Assembly: GCA_905182995.1 (NCBI GenBank)
Contig: CAJJDP010000142.1
Span: 4,684-68,683 of the forward strand
Source: Paramecium octaurelia
Lineage: Eukaryota > Ciliophora > Oligohymenophorea > Peniculida > Parameciidae
Direction: 5' to 3'
DNA: 64,000 nt
Of the stretch, positions 25,233 to 39,452 are shown piece after piece. Within the stretch, counting starts at the first letter, position 1, and each line of letters begins with the position of its first letter. A model generated the notes under the pieces. It was not told the DNA's origin. It searched no databases and saw nothing but the letters and a program-made list of their open reading frames with translations. Position numbers and translations under genes: made by a program.

Positions 25233-25619
25233 TCATTTGAATTTTTTAATAGAAATCTGTTATGATTGGCTATTCCATATGATTAAATATTCTCCGTCAT
25301 CACTCATTATACCATAAATATACTAATCTGCAAACTCTATAGATTCTTGTAACTAAAAAATATCTTTATCATTTATTTTATCATGAATATGCCTCAAAAT
25401 ATTTAAGTTCCATCCATTTTTAATAATTAGAAGACCCTTTTTAGAATTGTATTAAGATGGGAACAGTATTTAACAAAATTAACCACCTCCTGCTACAAAA
25501 ATGTTTGCTGTTGTTTAAACAAAATCTCCCATTGTAGTTTGGACTTAAATCTCAAAAAATACAAAAAGAAAATTAGTGCCAATATTAAATTCTAAAAAAA
25601 TATTTAGCCATTTTGCCAT
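25233..25619 (-). CDS. hypothetical protein, possible WD-repeat-like tail (128 aa)
   Basis: The minus-strand frame from an ATG at 25619 to a TGA at 25233-25235 gives 129 codons. The C-terminal half has a regular beta-like pattern (G-L-L-I-I-K-N-G-W, then Y-G-I-M-S-D-D-G-E-Y-L-I-I-W-N) reminiscent of the last blade of a WD40 or similar propeller, but no domain can be named. The frame is open a further ~22 codons upstream, to a TGA at 25686-25688, so the start is uncertain. A second frame over the same stretch is also open. It may be the 3' end of a decayed gene. The duplicate is at 26364-26750. Confidence 0.35.
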
Positions 25620-25857
25620 CTCTTAATTATCTACATTTATAGTGCGATTTAATAAATAATTAAAGATTTGATAAAATAAATTGATTCAAATAAACTTAAT
25701 AAAATTATTATTATGGAATCCTTATTCTAAATCATTCAATTCAATCAATTTTTACTAATATCGTTTATAATCGATTTGAAAATTCAAAATCTAATAAAGG
25801 AACCGCCTTTATGTATAAAATAAATACCAAACTTAAGTTCCTACATTAGTCTATGTA

Positions 25858-25901
25858 CCACTATGATATTAATATATCACCACTATGGTATTAATATATC
25901 A
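25858..25901 (+). repeat. two tandem copies of a 22-mer
   Basis: A 22-bp unit beginning CCACTATG is present twice head to tail (25858-25879 and 25880-25901) with two mismatches. It lies upstream of the 25233-25685 frame and recurs with the block duplication at 26989-27032. Confidence 0.7.
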
Positions 25902-26309
25902 TATAGATCAATTGGAATTATTAATACTAATCAAAATGAGTTAAATAATCTCACATTAGTATTCTTAAGTTGATGTAAAATATTAATTTTTAATCTTTTA
26001 AACTGAATCCAATTATATTTCTCAGGTAAATTAGTAAACATATTCAAAATGGAAATAATTATTAATTTATATTTTATACAATTTCCCAATATATTTTCCA
26101 TTAAATCCATTAGGATTTGATTAATATAATGTAGAAATGCAATAGAAACTGGTTTATATTGTCACTTATTGTTTATTTCACTAATTTCTAATTATCCAGG
26201 CTGGAAATCTAAATATAATCAAGTAGAATCACAAACCATGTTCTTTTATTATTTCAAGAAATGAAAATGTAAAATGATTTGACTTAATAGTAAGTACACA
26301 AAAATTTTN

Positions 26310-27439
26310 TACATTTATAAAATAATATTAAACAATATTATTTCAATGTTATTCTAAATTAATTCATTTGAATTTTTTAATAGAAATCTGTTATGATTGG
26401 CTATTCCATATGATTAAATATTCTCCGTCATCACTCATTATACCATAAATATACTAATCTGCAAACTCTATAGATTCTTGTAACTAAAAAATATCTTTAT
26501 CATTTATTTTATCATGAATATGCCTCAAAATATTTAAGTTCCATCCATTTTTAATAATTAGAAGACCCTTTTTAGAATTGTATTAAGATGGGAACAGTAT
26601 TTAACAAAATTAACCACCTCCTGCTACAAAAATGTTTGCTGTTGTTTAAACAAAATCTCCCATTGTAGTTTGGACTTAAATCTCAAAAAATACAAAAAGA
26701 AAATTAGTGCCAATATTAAATTCTAAAAAAATATTTAGCCATTTTGCCATCTCTTAATTATCTACATTTATAGTGCGATTTAATAAATAATTAAAGATTT
26801 GATAAAATAAATTGATTCAAATAAACTTAATAAAATTATTATTATGGAATCCTTATTCTAAATCATTCAATTCAATCAATTTTTACTAATATCGTTTATA
26901 ATCGATTTGAAAATTCAAAATCTAATAAAGGAACCGCCTTTATGTATAAAATAAATACCAAACTTAAGTTCCTACATTAGTCTATGTACCACTATGATAT
27001 TAATATATCACCACTATGGTATTAATATATCATATAGATCAATTGGAATTATTAATACTAATCAAAATGAGTTAAATAATCTCACATTAGTATTCTTAAG
27101 TTGATGTAAAATATTAATTTTTAATCTTTTAAACTGAATCCAATTATATTTCTCAGGTAAATTAGTAAACATATTCAAAATGGAAATAATTATTAATTTA
27201 TATTTTATACAATTTCCCAATATATTTTCCATTAAATCCATTAGGATTTGATTAATATAATGTAGAAATGCAATAGAAACTGGTTTATATTGTCACTTAT
27301 TGTTTATTTCACTAATTTCTAATTATCCAGGCTGGAAATCTAAATATAATCAAGTAGAATCACAAACCATGTTCTTTTATTATTTCAAGAAATGAAAATG
27401 TAAAATGATTTGACTTAATAGTAAGTACACAAAAATTTT
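26310..27439. repeat. copy 2 of the 1,130-bp duplicated block
   Basis: Partner of 25179-26308. Unique sequence resumes at 27440. Confidence 0.92.
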
Positions 27440-28600
27440 CTTTTTGAAGCCACATTTATAATAGTGTCATTTCAATTTTCAAATTATAAATCAATATCAA
27501 TATCAAAACCAAAAATTGTATTTTAATCATGCAATATATTATAAATTATAGGAATTAACTTTAAGTAAGAATATTCAAAAATAAGCATTAGTTTTGAATT
27601 AAATATAATTATTAACTTTTAATACTTTATAATTTTCCTTTTAAACAATATTGAATTAACCAATTAAATGGTAATTTGCTAATCACAAAGAAAATTAGAA
27701 ATAACTCAAATATAATAGCATTCTTAAGTATTATTACTAACATTTAATGCAGAACACAAAAAAAGACTTAATCAAATACTTTTCCGCAGTATTATATAGA
27801 ATATTTAATTCAAATTAATTTTGTAGCAAATCACCTTTATTTAATAAATTAATTTATATGAATTGAATTTACAGAATTATCAGCAAGAACATTATGAAGC
27901 AGTCTAATCCTCATCTAATCAATTATAAAACAAAAAGAGAATGAAAAAAATTCATAATTACCTGAGAAATAGATTAATCTTAAAATATAAGTATTTTATC
28001 AAGGGCTTTTTCCTATCACAATTCTATAATTTATCCTAGCAAAAAAATTGTTTTTATTGTTTTAATAAACTTTGGAGTTTCTTGTTCAATAGAAATCATT
28101 TCCAAAATAAGAAAATGAAATAATATGTGTGATCATTCAAAGTTTAATGTTATTGTTCTATTATTATTAATTTGTTTGCTTGAATATGTATTTTTAGCAT
28201 GGGAATACTTTCATTCAAATAATGATATTGGTGGACTTACTAGGTTAAATTAAATATTTTTTTAATGCGATCATTTATTTTAGCCATTTTAGACCTTCTT
28301 AGTTTAATTTGGCAGGTTGAAAGTGCATTAGAAAAATTCAGAATTATATCAAGCTTAGTTTTTTTTTGCCTTTTTTATTTATAATTAGTATTAAGAGAAT
28401 ACATTAAAGATCATAATTATTTATATCATATAATTGATTATTAATGTAAATTCATGACAGATATCTACATATCATATAATCATAAATTATATAAGAGTAA
28501 TTTATAATATTATTGTTAGAATTACATTCAATTAACTTTATCTTCAAATTTTTGAGATGTTTTTATCATCAATATAATATTTTTTTAAAATTTTAAATAT
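27440..28600. other. AT-rich spacer, no gene seen
   Basis: About 1.2 kb, strongly AT-rich on both strands with frequent TGA. Nothing supported. Confidence 0.55.
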
Positions 28601-28850
28601 CAAGAAAAAGAGGCAATTCAGTTCCAAAGCTTCTAAAGGGTCTTAACGTTCAATATCACCCAGAAAAGACAGCTATAAAGACTCTTCTGAATGCTTGATT
28701 AGGACATTTTTGACAAGGGGGAGTGAACGACCCTATTTTGAAAGCATTATTCATAGATAGTTCCAAACCTAAATTAGAAGAGACAGATTATGACTTGGCT
28801 ATTAAAAGACTGAAAAGTTGCTGGCTAGAAAGAAAGGAAAGTAATATGGG

Positions 28851-29408
28851 ATGAGAGAGATCCTGAAGATGAAAATGATAGAATAAGGATTGAGGGTCGA
28901 CATGTGGGCCAAGTTCCCAGTGATGAGAGCGCATCTTGTTATTACACGAAAATTATGGATAAACAATAATGAGAAAAAAAAGACTTTTAAAAGAATTTTA
29001 ATTAGGTTTACTTCAAACGATCAGCGGCTAACAGAATACGCAATCAGAATTCAAAAGAATGATTTTTTATAAACTATCTAAGCCATAATTAAGGTAAGAC
29101 TGGTGATACAAAGGCGGGATGAATTATCAGACAATGACTCTATTGTAATTCGAGAGGGAGGATCAAAAAAGGTAGTATTATTTTAAATGACATTATTTTT
29201 ATACTGCTACATTAGTCATAAATGGATGATGGAGTCTTTTTATTGGCAAGAGAGAGATAGGAGATTCAATTAATTTAACAAGACTGGTCAGATTATATAT
29301 ATGCAGGCAGAGGAAAAAGAAAATTACGAATCTAGAGATAAAGAGTTAATGAAAAAAATAGAGATATATAAACGAGGTATTTAGGAAGGTGGAGAGACAT
29401 TATTATGA
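28851..29408 (+). CDS. hypothetical basic protein in a less AT-rich island (185 aa)
   Basis: An ATG at 28851 opens 186 codons to a TGA at 29406-29408. The base composition is visibly richer in G than the flanks. The product is charged and basic (K-K-K-T-F-K-R, R-L-V-I-Q-R-R-D-E-L), contains W-A-K-F-P-V-M, and ends in a Lys/Glu-rich segment. No domain is recognised. Other frames in 28,600-28,850 are also open for 25-75 codons, so this may be a fragment of a rearranged gene. It overlaps the next ORF by four bases (ATGA), which is unusual in a eukaryote and more likely coincidental than translational coupling. Confidence 0.35.
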
Positions 29409-29962
29409 AACTAAAGGAAATAGTTCGGAATCCGATAAAGGAGGAGAAGATGTCAAACGCAGATTCAGTAAGGAGCCAACAAATTTTCCCCAAGATGACA
29501 ATTGATCTTCAAGGTGGGATCGTCATCGTAATAAAGAGCGTAGTTGACAAAGAGTTAATCGAAGTTAGAGGTATGTATAAGATTTTCAGTCAAATTAATG
29601 AGGCTCTTGGGAAACAAAAGATAGACATCTCCTTAATTCCAAGTAACATTTTCCCGAAAAGATTGAGAGGCTTTATAGAAGAATTTGGTTGTCATAATCA
29701 CTTCAAACTGTAAGATGAATTCAACAAAACTGTACGGGTAGGACGTGGAATTTATTTCTCAAATAAAGTTGATGTATGTATTAACGATAGATATGGAAAT
29801 CATATTGATGTGGGTAATAAAAAAATTGCTGTTGTATTTATGTCAAGAGTAAACCCAAAAAAAATTAGATAAAGCGATAAAATGAAAGAGCTTGATTATT
29901 TTGTTATTAATAATTCAGAGGTTGTTAGGCCAAATAGGATACTATTGCATGAAAAAAAATGA
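29405..29962 (+). CDS. chimeric ORF: unknown N-terminal half fused to a copied ART-like C-terminal piece (185 aa)
   Basis: An ATG at 29405 opens 186 codons to a TGA at 29960-29962. Residues 1 to about 102 have no recognised relative. From 29711 on, the frame is nearly identical to the C-terminal 83 codons of the ART-like gene on the opposite strand (33585-33838): V-G-R-G-I-Y-F-S-N-K, then F-M-S-R-V-N-P-K-K-I-R and I-L-L-H-E-K-K. Only a few substitutions separate the copies, and the frame and stop are preserved. The copied piece lacks the H-G-T motif of the parent, so an ADP-ribosyltransferase function is not expected. Whether it is expressed is unknown. Confidence 0.5.
29711..29962 (+). repeat. 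left arm of a ~250-bp inverted duplication flanking the kinesin gene
   Basis: About 250 bases match 33585-33838 in inverted orientation with few mismatches. Similarity starts abruptly at 29711 and ends at about the stop codon, so the copy covers coding sequence only. Confidence 0.85.
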
Positions 29963-30693
29963 AATAATTGTTAATAATAAGGTGTTTTATTATTCAATGG
30001 AATTATATTAAATCTAATTAAATCTAAATTTATTTAGAATAAGGATATACAATATAAATTTAATATATACAATAATTCTAATTCGAAATATTTCATTTTT
30101 TTACTTGTTAATAAATTAAATCTTATATTCTCTTCTTAAAGAATCTCAAATTTCATGTATTTTGTTCTGGTTATGCTTTAATAAAAACAATATCGAAGTT
30201 AAAATTGAATCAATAAAAATCGATCTATTGAAATTAATTATGAATTTTTTTTATAACTATCCAAGGTAGATTGCTTATCATCTAGAAGAACTTTAGCTAT
30301 TCTCCTTTTTTGGGCAATATTTATAATGTTTAAATTTCTAATAAAATTTGTGATTTTTTTTCAAAAATCTATTTAATTGTGATTTTATAAAAGAAAAATC
30401 AATTAGAACATACTAATAAACTCCTTATTATAGAGAAGGAAAATAAATAATATATGAGATTTGTCTGTTTTAATATTTGTTCCTTCGAGAATCCAATACC
30501 AATTTTTCACTTGCTAATGAGTATGGAAAAATCATTACTGAAAAGGACTCTCAATTGGAAGATTGAAAAATAACAAATAAGGAATTGCTCACTAAGCTAT
30601 AGGTTATAATAATATTAATAATGACATGCATATTTAATTATACTAATATTTGATTGTTAATTTATTTAAATTTAAACCGGTTAATTTGATAGA
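29963..30693. other. spacer upstream of the kinesin gene
   Basis: AT-rich with no gene. It should contain the kinesin promoter; no element could be assigned. Confidence 0.45.
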
Positions 30694-33017
<2,324 letters not shown>

Positions 33018-33584
33018 ATTATAATATATTCAACAATTATATTCAAATCAAAATTAGCAAAAATCATTATTAATAAATGACCATCCATTAATATAATTAA
33101 TAGAACTAGACTTGTCAGCTGATAATATAAAGTCAAAAGGGATGTCAAACTTTTAACTTAAAATCTCCTAATTTATAATTGGTTAAGGAGGTTATATTTT
33201 CCATTGTAATAGTTTCAAATATCATTACTTTTGTGTTACAATTAGAAAGACTTCCCTAAATACTTTATTTTTAATGTCTATTTAATTGAGTTTAAATACT
33301 ATTAATCATTGTTCTGCGTATAATTTATTATTCATCGCTGATGGTGCTTAAATTTAAAGTCGCAGCATCATTTTATTTCCTGAATCTAGATTAATATTCA
33401 ATAGGACAAGTGACATCTCTAGGAGTATTGATTGACAAAATTTGATGCTTTTGCATTGAATAATATTAATTAAATTTCTTATTATTAAATATATTATATA
33501 TATAAATAGATCATTAGAAAATCATAACTTTTCTTACATCATAGACTACTAAAGCCAATTTTATTAATAAACATTTAATTCATT
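33018..33584. other. 3' spacer between kinesin and ART-like genes
   Basis: Convergent genes flank this 0.57-kb AT-rich stretch. No gene or terminator structure is recognised. Confidence 0.45.
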
Positions 33585-33838
33585 TCATTTTTTTTCATGC
33601 AATAGTATCCTATATGGCCTAACATCCTCTGAATTATTAATAACAAAATAATCAAGCTCTTTCATTTTATCGCTTTATCTAATTTTTTTTGGGTTTACTC
33701 TTGACATAAATACAACAGCAATTTTTTTATTACCCACATCAATATGATTTCCATATCTATCGTTAATACATACATCAACTTTGTTTGAGAAATAAATTCC
33801 ACATCCTACCCGTACAATTTTGTTGAATTCATCTAAGC
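33585..33838 (-). repeat. right arm of the inverted duplication (source copy)
   Basis: This arm lies within the intact ART-like gene and is therefore probably the source of the piece at 29711-29962. Confidence 0.8.
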
Positions 33839-35126
33839 ATTAATCATTAGCATGTTGATTAACTTAACCAGGTTATAAATTATTTTTCACTATTGAATTA
33901 ACAGCCAAATTTTTAGTTCCATGATACATAATTCTCCATTCATTGGGATTACCATCCATTTTTATCCAATCATCATTTCTATACTTTTTTACATTTAAAC
34001 CAAATCCATAGCAACCTCTTGGAAAATAATAATCATATCTATGATAAGCAGGTCCCCTCTATTCTTTCTCTTTAAAACCATCCCAATTCCTATTGTGGGA
34101 AGGATTAAAATCATCAGAAGAAAGAGTGATTCCTTGCTTTGTGTCTGTTGCCAGATTGTATGCATCAACTCTTGCTTGATCAAAGTATGCTACATATTCT
34201 ATTTTTCCATCACAATATTCATTTAAGAATCTCTTTGCGTTTGGATTATTGTTAATCTGTTATTAAACCGATTCCATATCATTTCCTTTAATATTAAAAT
34301 TAATTTCGAAGTGTTTCTTTGATATTCCTAAAATTTCAATTTAATCAATTGAAATATTAAGAGAACTTGATAATTGTTACTTAAATTCTAATAAATGGTG
34401 TTATAATAATTGATTGTCATTCACAATTTTATCAGAATCAAGATTTGTATTTCTAACTTTTAAACAAGATTAATCAGAGCCATATGATCCTATTATTGAA
34501 TCAAATCCAAATGAATATTCTTGACTTGTTGTTAATAAATCTATATTTTAATCTCTTAATAATGATTCTTTTAAAACAAACAGTGCTAATTCAGGATTTG
34601 TGACTTAAATATTCTATTTTACATGAGGAATTGATTTAACTTCACCTTATTATTTTAATTTGGTAATTAGTTATTATTAATATTAATGTTTATAGTATTA
34701 TTTCTTATTATTTGTAAGATCATTATTATTATTTATTTTTTTTATTTCTTAGTTTAATATTTATATCTATTGCTAAACAGGTTTTGTAATAATTTCTTAT
34801 TATAATTAAGTTTATTAACTTATTGGGTATAAGTCTTATTTCACTAATTGCTCTTCTTGCTTTCTTCTTTCTTCTTTAAGTCTTTTTCGTTCTTACTCCT
34901 CTTCTCTTTCTTTTAAGCCTCTTATCATTCTATCTTCACTCCTTAATGTTTTTTCTTCAATCTTAATCTCAACCTGTTCTAGATTATTTTCATCTGAATC
35001 AATCTCAACCAATTCTTCATGTAATCTTTACCTTCTCAGGTTTTATATTCTCTAATATATAAATCTAACTATTGCAATAAAAATAACAGAAAATATGAAA
35101 CCTCCTAGACAAAATAGGAAGTACAT
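33585..35126 (-). CDS. membrane-anchored protein with PARP/ART-like catalytic fold (513 aa)
   Basis: A single open frame of 514 codons runs from an ATG at 35126 to a TGA at 33585-33587. Residues about 1-23 are a hydrophobic anchor, followed by a charged Arg/Lys/Glu region and a Gln-rich linker (TAA-coded). The C-terminal ~200 residues contain R-G-P-A-Y-H-R-Y, M-Y-H-G-T-K, G-C-G-I-Y-F-S and F-M-S-R-V-N-P. H-G-T followed by G-x-G-I-Y-F-S is the hallmark of the PARP-like ADP-ribosyltransferase fold, supplying the NAD-binding His and Tyr; the third catalytic residue cannot be assigned by eye. Activity and substrate are unknown, and an inactive ART fold is possible. Its last 83 codons are copied in the chimeric ORF at 29405-29962. 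Confidence 0.75.
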
Positions 35127-35240
35127 CAAGTAAATTAATGATTATATTGAATAAATATATGTGCAAATTATATTCTATTATAATGCAATTTTACTAATAT
35201 GTAATATATTTGGAAAGATAACTTAAGATAGATTATATTT

Positions 35241-35687
35241 TCATAATTAACCCAATATTAAATAATTAAGAGGGATGGCAAGAATTTATGAAGAGTTGTA
35301 TATATTGCTCAGCTATGAAAGAAATGACAAAGATAACAACCGGTAATCCAAATAATGATGTATTAAGCCCCAAGATTTTAAAACCTATGAATATTTGGAT
35401 TGGAGGTTGAGAACCATATTGAAATACGATTAATTATACAAATCAGTAGAATTAATTAGTAAATGAGTAACTTCTAGAATTAATTATTTATATTTAATTA
35501 ATGTTAACGAACAATTAATATCCCTAACTTCCTGTTCAATCTGTTTTGTACTAATAATAGACGTAAACAAATTAGAGGCTGCCTCCTTAGCAATTTTAAT
35601 CACCCATCTAAATGAAGATGATATCACCGTAACCTTCAATGGTATATTAATAACAGGCAGCATAGAGTTAGATGTATACATAATCAA
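35241..35687 (-). CDS. hypothetical protein (148 aa)
   Basis: Open from 35687 to a TGA at 35241-35243 (149 codons). The first third is amphipathic (I-K-I-A-K-E-A-A-S-N-L-F), then I-E-Q-E-V-R-D-I-N, then mostly Leu/Ser/Asn-rich sequence. A second frame over the last third encodes a more hydrophobic stretch, so an undetected frameshift or intron may change the C-terminus. It is divergent from the coiled-coil gene only 33 bp away, implying a very compact shared promoter. No family is recognised. Confidence 0.45.
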
Positions 35688-35719
35688 ATCAACATATAAA
35701 AACTATCTAATAACACCAC

Positions 35720-36642
35720 ATGTATATTAACAATAAATTTAAATAGGCATCACACTCATGAATATAAAATACCTTAATATCAACAACCAATAGTTGCACC
35801 TCCATAATAAACTATAATTGCTCAACCTCAATAACCTATTGTTGCTGCTCCTCCTCCTCCTTAGTAACCTGAAATTAATGAGATGTATCATGTTGAAAGA
35901 GAATTGCAAGTCCTCTCTGTTGAAGATGTTGAAGAGCCATGGAAAAAGAAATGCGTTGAATTAGAAATAAAAATATTCGATTTGCAAACGGAATTAGCCA
36001 GATATAAGAATTAAGGATAAGAATTGAAGGTGACCTCAAATGAAGAATTTTAAGTTAGAGAATTGGAAGCAAAAATCAAAATGATGAAGGACATCGAAGA
36101 TGGCTTGAGAAAAGAAATAGAAAGTCAATAAAGTGAAATCGACTCTTGGAGATAGAGATATTCAAAATTGCAATTAGAGTTTCAACAATTACTTTAAGGA
36201 GGGGAAGAAGTCAGATAATTAAGAGATGCTTTAGCAGAAAAAGAAAGGTAAATCTTGAAATTGGAAAATGCATTAAATTCGTAAAATGTGGAAATGCAAA
36301 ATTACATGAGATTAATTTAGTAAGTTTTTCAAGCTATATATTAGGAATAAAGATTAAGAAATTGCATAATATAAATAGATGATTCGTCAATTAGAACAAG
36401 AAATGAGTGAATTTCAATAAACCACAGAGAAAATGAAATATTATTCCAACGAGGCAGATATTTGGAAAGAAAGATTCATGAAAGCAAATTAAGATTTTCA
36501 TACTGCTTAAGAGTAATGGATGATGGCATAAGCTGAATTGGATTCTTTGAAAAAATAAAAAACCATTACTACAACTGAAAAAACTACCACTGTTTAATAA
36601 ACGAATACAAGAGCTAGTAGAACTGGTGGTCGTTAATATTGA
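35720..36642 (+). CDS. coiled-coil protein with Pro/Gln-rich head (290 aa)
   Basis: Two 25-nt introns (35722-35746 and 36320-36344, both GTA...TAG) leave exactly 291 codons ending at a TGA at 36640-36642. The first intron splits the start codon: A-T at 35720-35721 and G at 35747. No other in-frame ATG precedes the body of the protein. Residues about 10-45 are Pro/Gln-rich with I-V-A-P-P and P-P-P-P motifs. From about residue 65 to 260 it is almost continuous heptad-like coiled coil (R-E-L-E-A-K-I-K-M-M-K-D, L-R-D-A-L-A-E-K-E-R). The tail is Thr/Arg-rich. This resembles structural cytoskeletal proteins of the ciliate cortex in general style, but no named family is assigned. It is convergent with the TMEM135-like gene, 11 bp apart. 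Confidence 0.82.
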
Positions 36643-36653
36643 AAATTATTATA

Positions 36654-37382
36654 TCATTATTTATTTTCGAACTGCCTTCTTACTCTCTCATGCCAACATT
36701 TCCTTTCGTCCAATTCGCATTGATTCTCATTACCAAATCTAGCATAGAACTTTAACATATAGTCCTCTAAGCAATCATTTTCACAACCAAATGCATATGC
36801 TGTCACCAAAACCTCAATTGCTATTTAAATTTTGCTATAAATTACCCATAAAAATGATGTAATAGTAGCTTCGTTTTGCAACTATATTTTTATTTATCAA
36901 TGAATTAAACATAGTATCCATTGATCTTGTCAGCAAATACAAAGCCCAATTTTTTCTCTTACTCTCTTCTATTAAACTTAAGCTCACAAATCCAGCACTA
37001 AATCCAGACACAAAAGACATGATTTTTAGATCCTGTTGTGTCAAATGTCTGCATCCACAAATTATGGTCTTTTGTATTAATGAATAGACAGTAGGAAATG
37101 ATGCAAATTTCAATGTATCTATTCCAATAAATGCTTCTAAAATTAAACTACCCTTGCTAATTTTTTTATTTTTAGATAACAAAGCAGAAATCAATCCAAA
37201 AAGTGCTTTCATTGTATATGCTATTCCAAAAGATCTCACCAGTCCCTCTAAAACATTATACAAACAACCCTAACTATTAAAATATTGCTTACGTGTTCAT
37301 GTTAACAAAAAGGGGTCTTCACTTGTAGTTATGGATGCTGTTTTACAAAACGAGCCACAAAACTTACTAATTATCTTTTCAT
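36654..37382 (-). CDS. TMEM135/peroxisomal-membrane-like multi-pass protein (226 aa)
   Basis: Two introns (37270-37292, 23 nt; 36821-36845, 25 nt; both GTA...TAG) leave exactly 227 codons from an ATG at 37382 to a TGA at 36654-36656. The N-terminal C-x-H-x-x-G-C-L-Y-N, the following G-L-V-R-S-F-G-I-A-Y and the later S-G-F-S-A-G-F-V-S with A-L-Y-L-L-T-R-S resemble the TMEM135/PXMP4 group of Tim17-like membrane proteins, linked in animals to peroxisomes and mitochondria. It is much shorter than animal TMEM135 and corresponds to one of its two halves. The family call rests on these motifs. The function here, presumably in an organelle membrane, is inferred. Confidence 0.68.
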
Positions 37383-37560
37383 TATATTTTATTTTAATGT
37401 AATTCTTTCTAATACCGAGTCATTAATATCACTAATTAGTCATTTTCTTCAATTTTCTTCGGTCCATCCAAAACTAATGAAACCTGTGAATTAATTTTCA
37501 AAAACCGTATTCATTTTCTCATTGTGTACTCCAATATGAATTTGAAAACACAATAATTTT

Positions 37561-38160
37561 ATGTCGACAAAAAGCAAATTATTTTTTTACCCTTCATTAA
37601 AATGCTTTTCAGGTAGCTTTAAAATATTAGAAAAACAACAAGAAGGAGTATTTTATTGCAAGGCATTTATATTAGAGAGATAAATTAAGATCAAGATCAA
37701 AATCTCACCTAACTGCTAATTCTTATATCTTCCTGGGTAGATTTAGTAATAGAAAATTTTTTAATTAATAAGCTCTACAGTATTAAAAGAGAATTCCAGT
37801 CTTTTTAAAAAATATTACAGAAACATTATAAAGATTTAAGAATAATATCTAAAATGGATTCGATAGGTAAAAATAAAACTCAGATCTGATAATATTCCTT
37901 TCGCTCTAGATTAGTTCTTGGTTAACTCATCTTTTGCTCGCTCATTTATTCAATTTGTTCTGCCTTAGAATTCAAAGTCTTATTCAAAACAATCAAGTTT
38001 GTTCTTGTTAAAATATTTCGATTAACTAGTTCTGATTAATACCCCTGCTGTTTTTTGTCATCATTAGAATAATCATTATTAAGTTATAAGAAATTTTTCT
38101 TATACTTTTCCATCTACTATAACTTAAAATTTTCTAAATGTAAAATCTTTCCTCAACTGA
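37561..38160 (+). CDS. conserved-looking hypothetical protein (199 aa)
   Basis: An ATG at 37561 opens exactly 200 codons to a TGA at 38158-38160 without introns, an unlikely length by chance. The protein is basic. The first half is beta-like (G-V-F-Y-C-K-A-F-I-L, then F-L-Y-L-P-G-Q). The second half is helical (Y-Y-R-N-I-I-K-I-Q-E-Q-Y-L-K-W-I-R, then N-S-S-F-A-R-S-F-I-Q-F-V). No family is recognised. It is head-to-head with the TMEM135-like gene (178 bp between starts) and tail-to-tail with the acidic protein. Confidence 0.6.
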
Positions 38161-38267
38161 ACAGTTTGAATATTTATGATCAATTGTTATAAAAAATTGA
38201 ATATTTGATTCTATTATTCAAACTATTTAAATTTTTTTTGTTATATAAATAGTTAAATCTCATTTTT

Positions 38268-39452
38268 TCAGAAAATCTTTTTTGTTAAATCTCTAGAATT
38301 TTTTTTATTCTCATAATCTTTGCTTTATATATCATTTTCTTCATTAGAGTTTTCGTTTTCTTCAATCTCCTCATCTTAATCATCCTCATCTACATCATCA
38401 TCAGCATCTTCATCCACCTACTCTTCTTCTTAATCTTCCTCTTCCTCTTACTCTTCATCATCATCATCATCCTCATCTTCAACTTCATCTTCTTCCTCTT
38501 CCTCTTATTCTTCCTCCTCTCCATTTTCTTCGACATCATCTTCAATATCATCTTCTTCATTATCCTCATCTTCCTCTTCTTCGTCATTTTCATTTTAACT
38601 CTCTTCATTATTATCTTCAATTTCGTCATCATCATCCACATCATCCTCCAAATGTGCATTCTCTATTTGGGTGTTCTCTTCATTGCTTTCGACATTTTCT
38701 TCTTCATCTGAATTTCCGTTTTGTCCTTAATTCTTGTCTAATTCTTCATTTTCCAGAGCTTCCTTTAAAAATTTGTTTTTATCGATATTTTTTTCATTTT
38801 GGCTAATTTTCTCTGAGAATCGAACAGACTTCTCTTTGACAGTTGAAACTTTAGCTTTTTTTTATTTTTTTTTCTTTTTAGTAAGAATTGATTAAGGTAC
38901 AAATTGGGTTGACCCTGATTTTCTGTATTCATTTTCTTATGGAGCTTAGACATCTTATGTAATATAAAATTAGTCTTAAGTGCCATCCTGATAATCATGA
39001 ATTAGGCTCTAAGTATCATCAAGAGTATTCCAAGCCTCTATTTTGTCAGAGACCTTTTTCTACAATTACATTTTGACTGGGGCAGTAACATTAGGTTTTA
39101 AATTTCCTTTTTGTTACCCTATTTTTTTTAACTCTTCTTATTTGGTTGCTTTTGTCTTTGATTACTTTGCTATAATTCCTACCAATTTCTAGATTTACTT
39201 TTATTATTCCTTTTATGAATTTTCAAGTTCTTCTGTAAAAATTAATTCTAATGCTTGTTGTTATTTTTCGATAATTTTGTTTATCACTTTGACCTAATTT
39301 TCTTTTTTTGAAAAGTCTAATTTTGAAAAGAGGTTAGAGTTGGAATCTATAATTACCTTGTATTGAGGGTATTTTTTAATAATCTTTTTCCTTAAGTTTG
39401 ACCAACTCAATTTTTCAGAATCTGTTTTTTTATTGATCGTGCATGTATTCAT
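38268..39452 (-). CDS. acidic Asp/Glu-rich protein (394 aa)
   Basis: An uninterrupted frame of 395 codons runs from an ATG at 39452 to a TGA at 38268-38270. The first ~200 residues are Lys/Gln-rich and helical (L-R-K-K-I-I-K-K-Y near the start; K-K-K-K-K-Q-K-K-A-K at about residue 192). Then, from about residue 240, comes an almost unbroken Asp/Glu tract of ~130 residues. A basic block followed by a long acidic tract is typical of nucleolar or chromatin proteins and histone chaperones, but composition alone does not prove this. No catalytic motif. The opposite strand of the acidic tract is a long CTT/CAT-rich repeat-like stretch (about 38,380-38,650), which is a consequence of GAA/GAT codons. 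Confidence 0.85.

Larger units (their letters stand above)
25179..26308. repeat. copy 1 of a 1,130-bp duplicated block
   Basis: Identical to 26310-27439 (offset 1,131), with one N at 26309. Same contig-overlap signature as the other four pairs. Confidence 0.92.

Noticed and set aside
25233-25800. An alternative hydrophobic frame over the hypothetical minus-strand gene
   Set aside because: Both frames are open, but the alternative lacks a start and closes in the middle of the better-patterned frame. Kept as a caution only.
38380-38660. CTT/CAT-rich low-complexity tract as a simple repeat, and a Met/Lys-rich reading of it
   Set aside because: It is the coding strand complement of a Glu/Asp tract in a 395-codon frame; the Met/Lys-rich protein is an out-of-frame reading.
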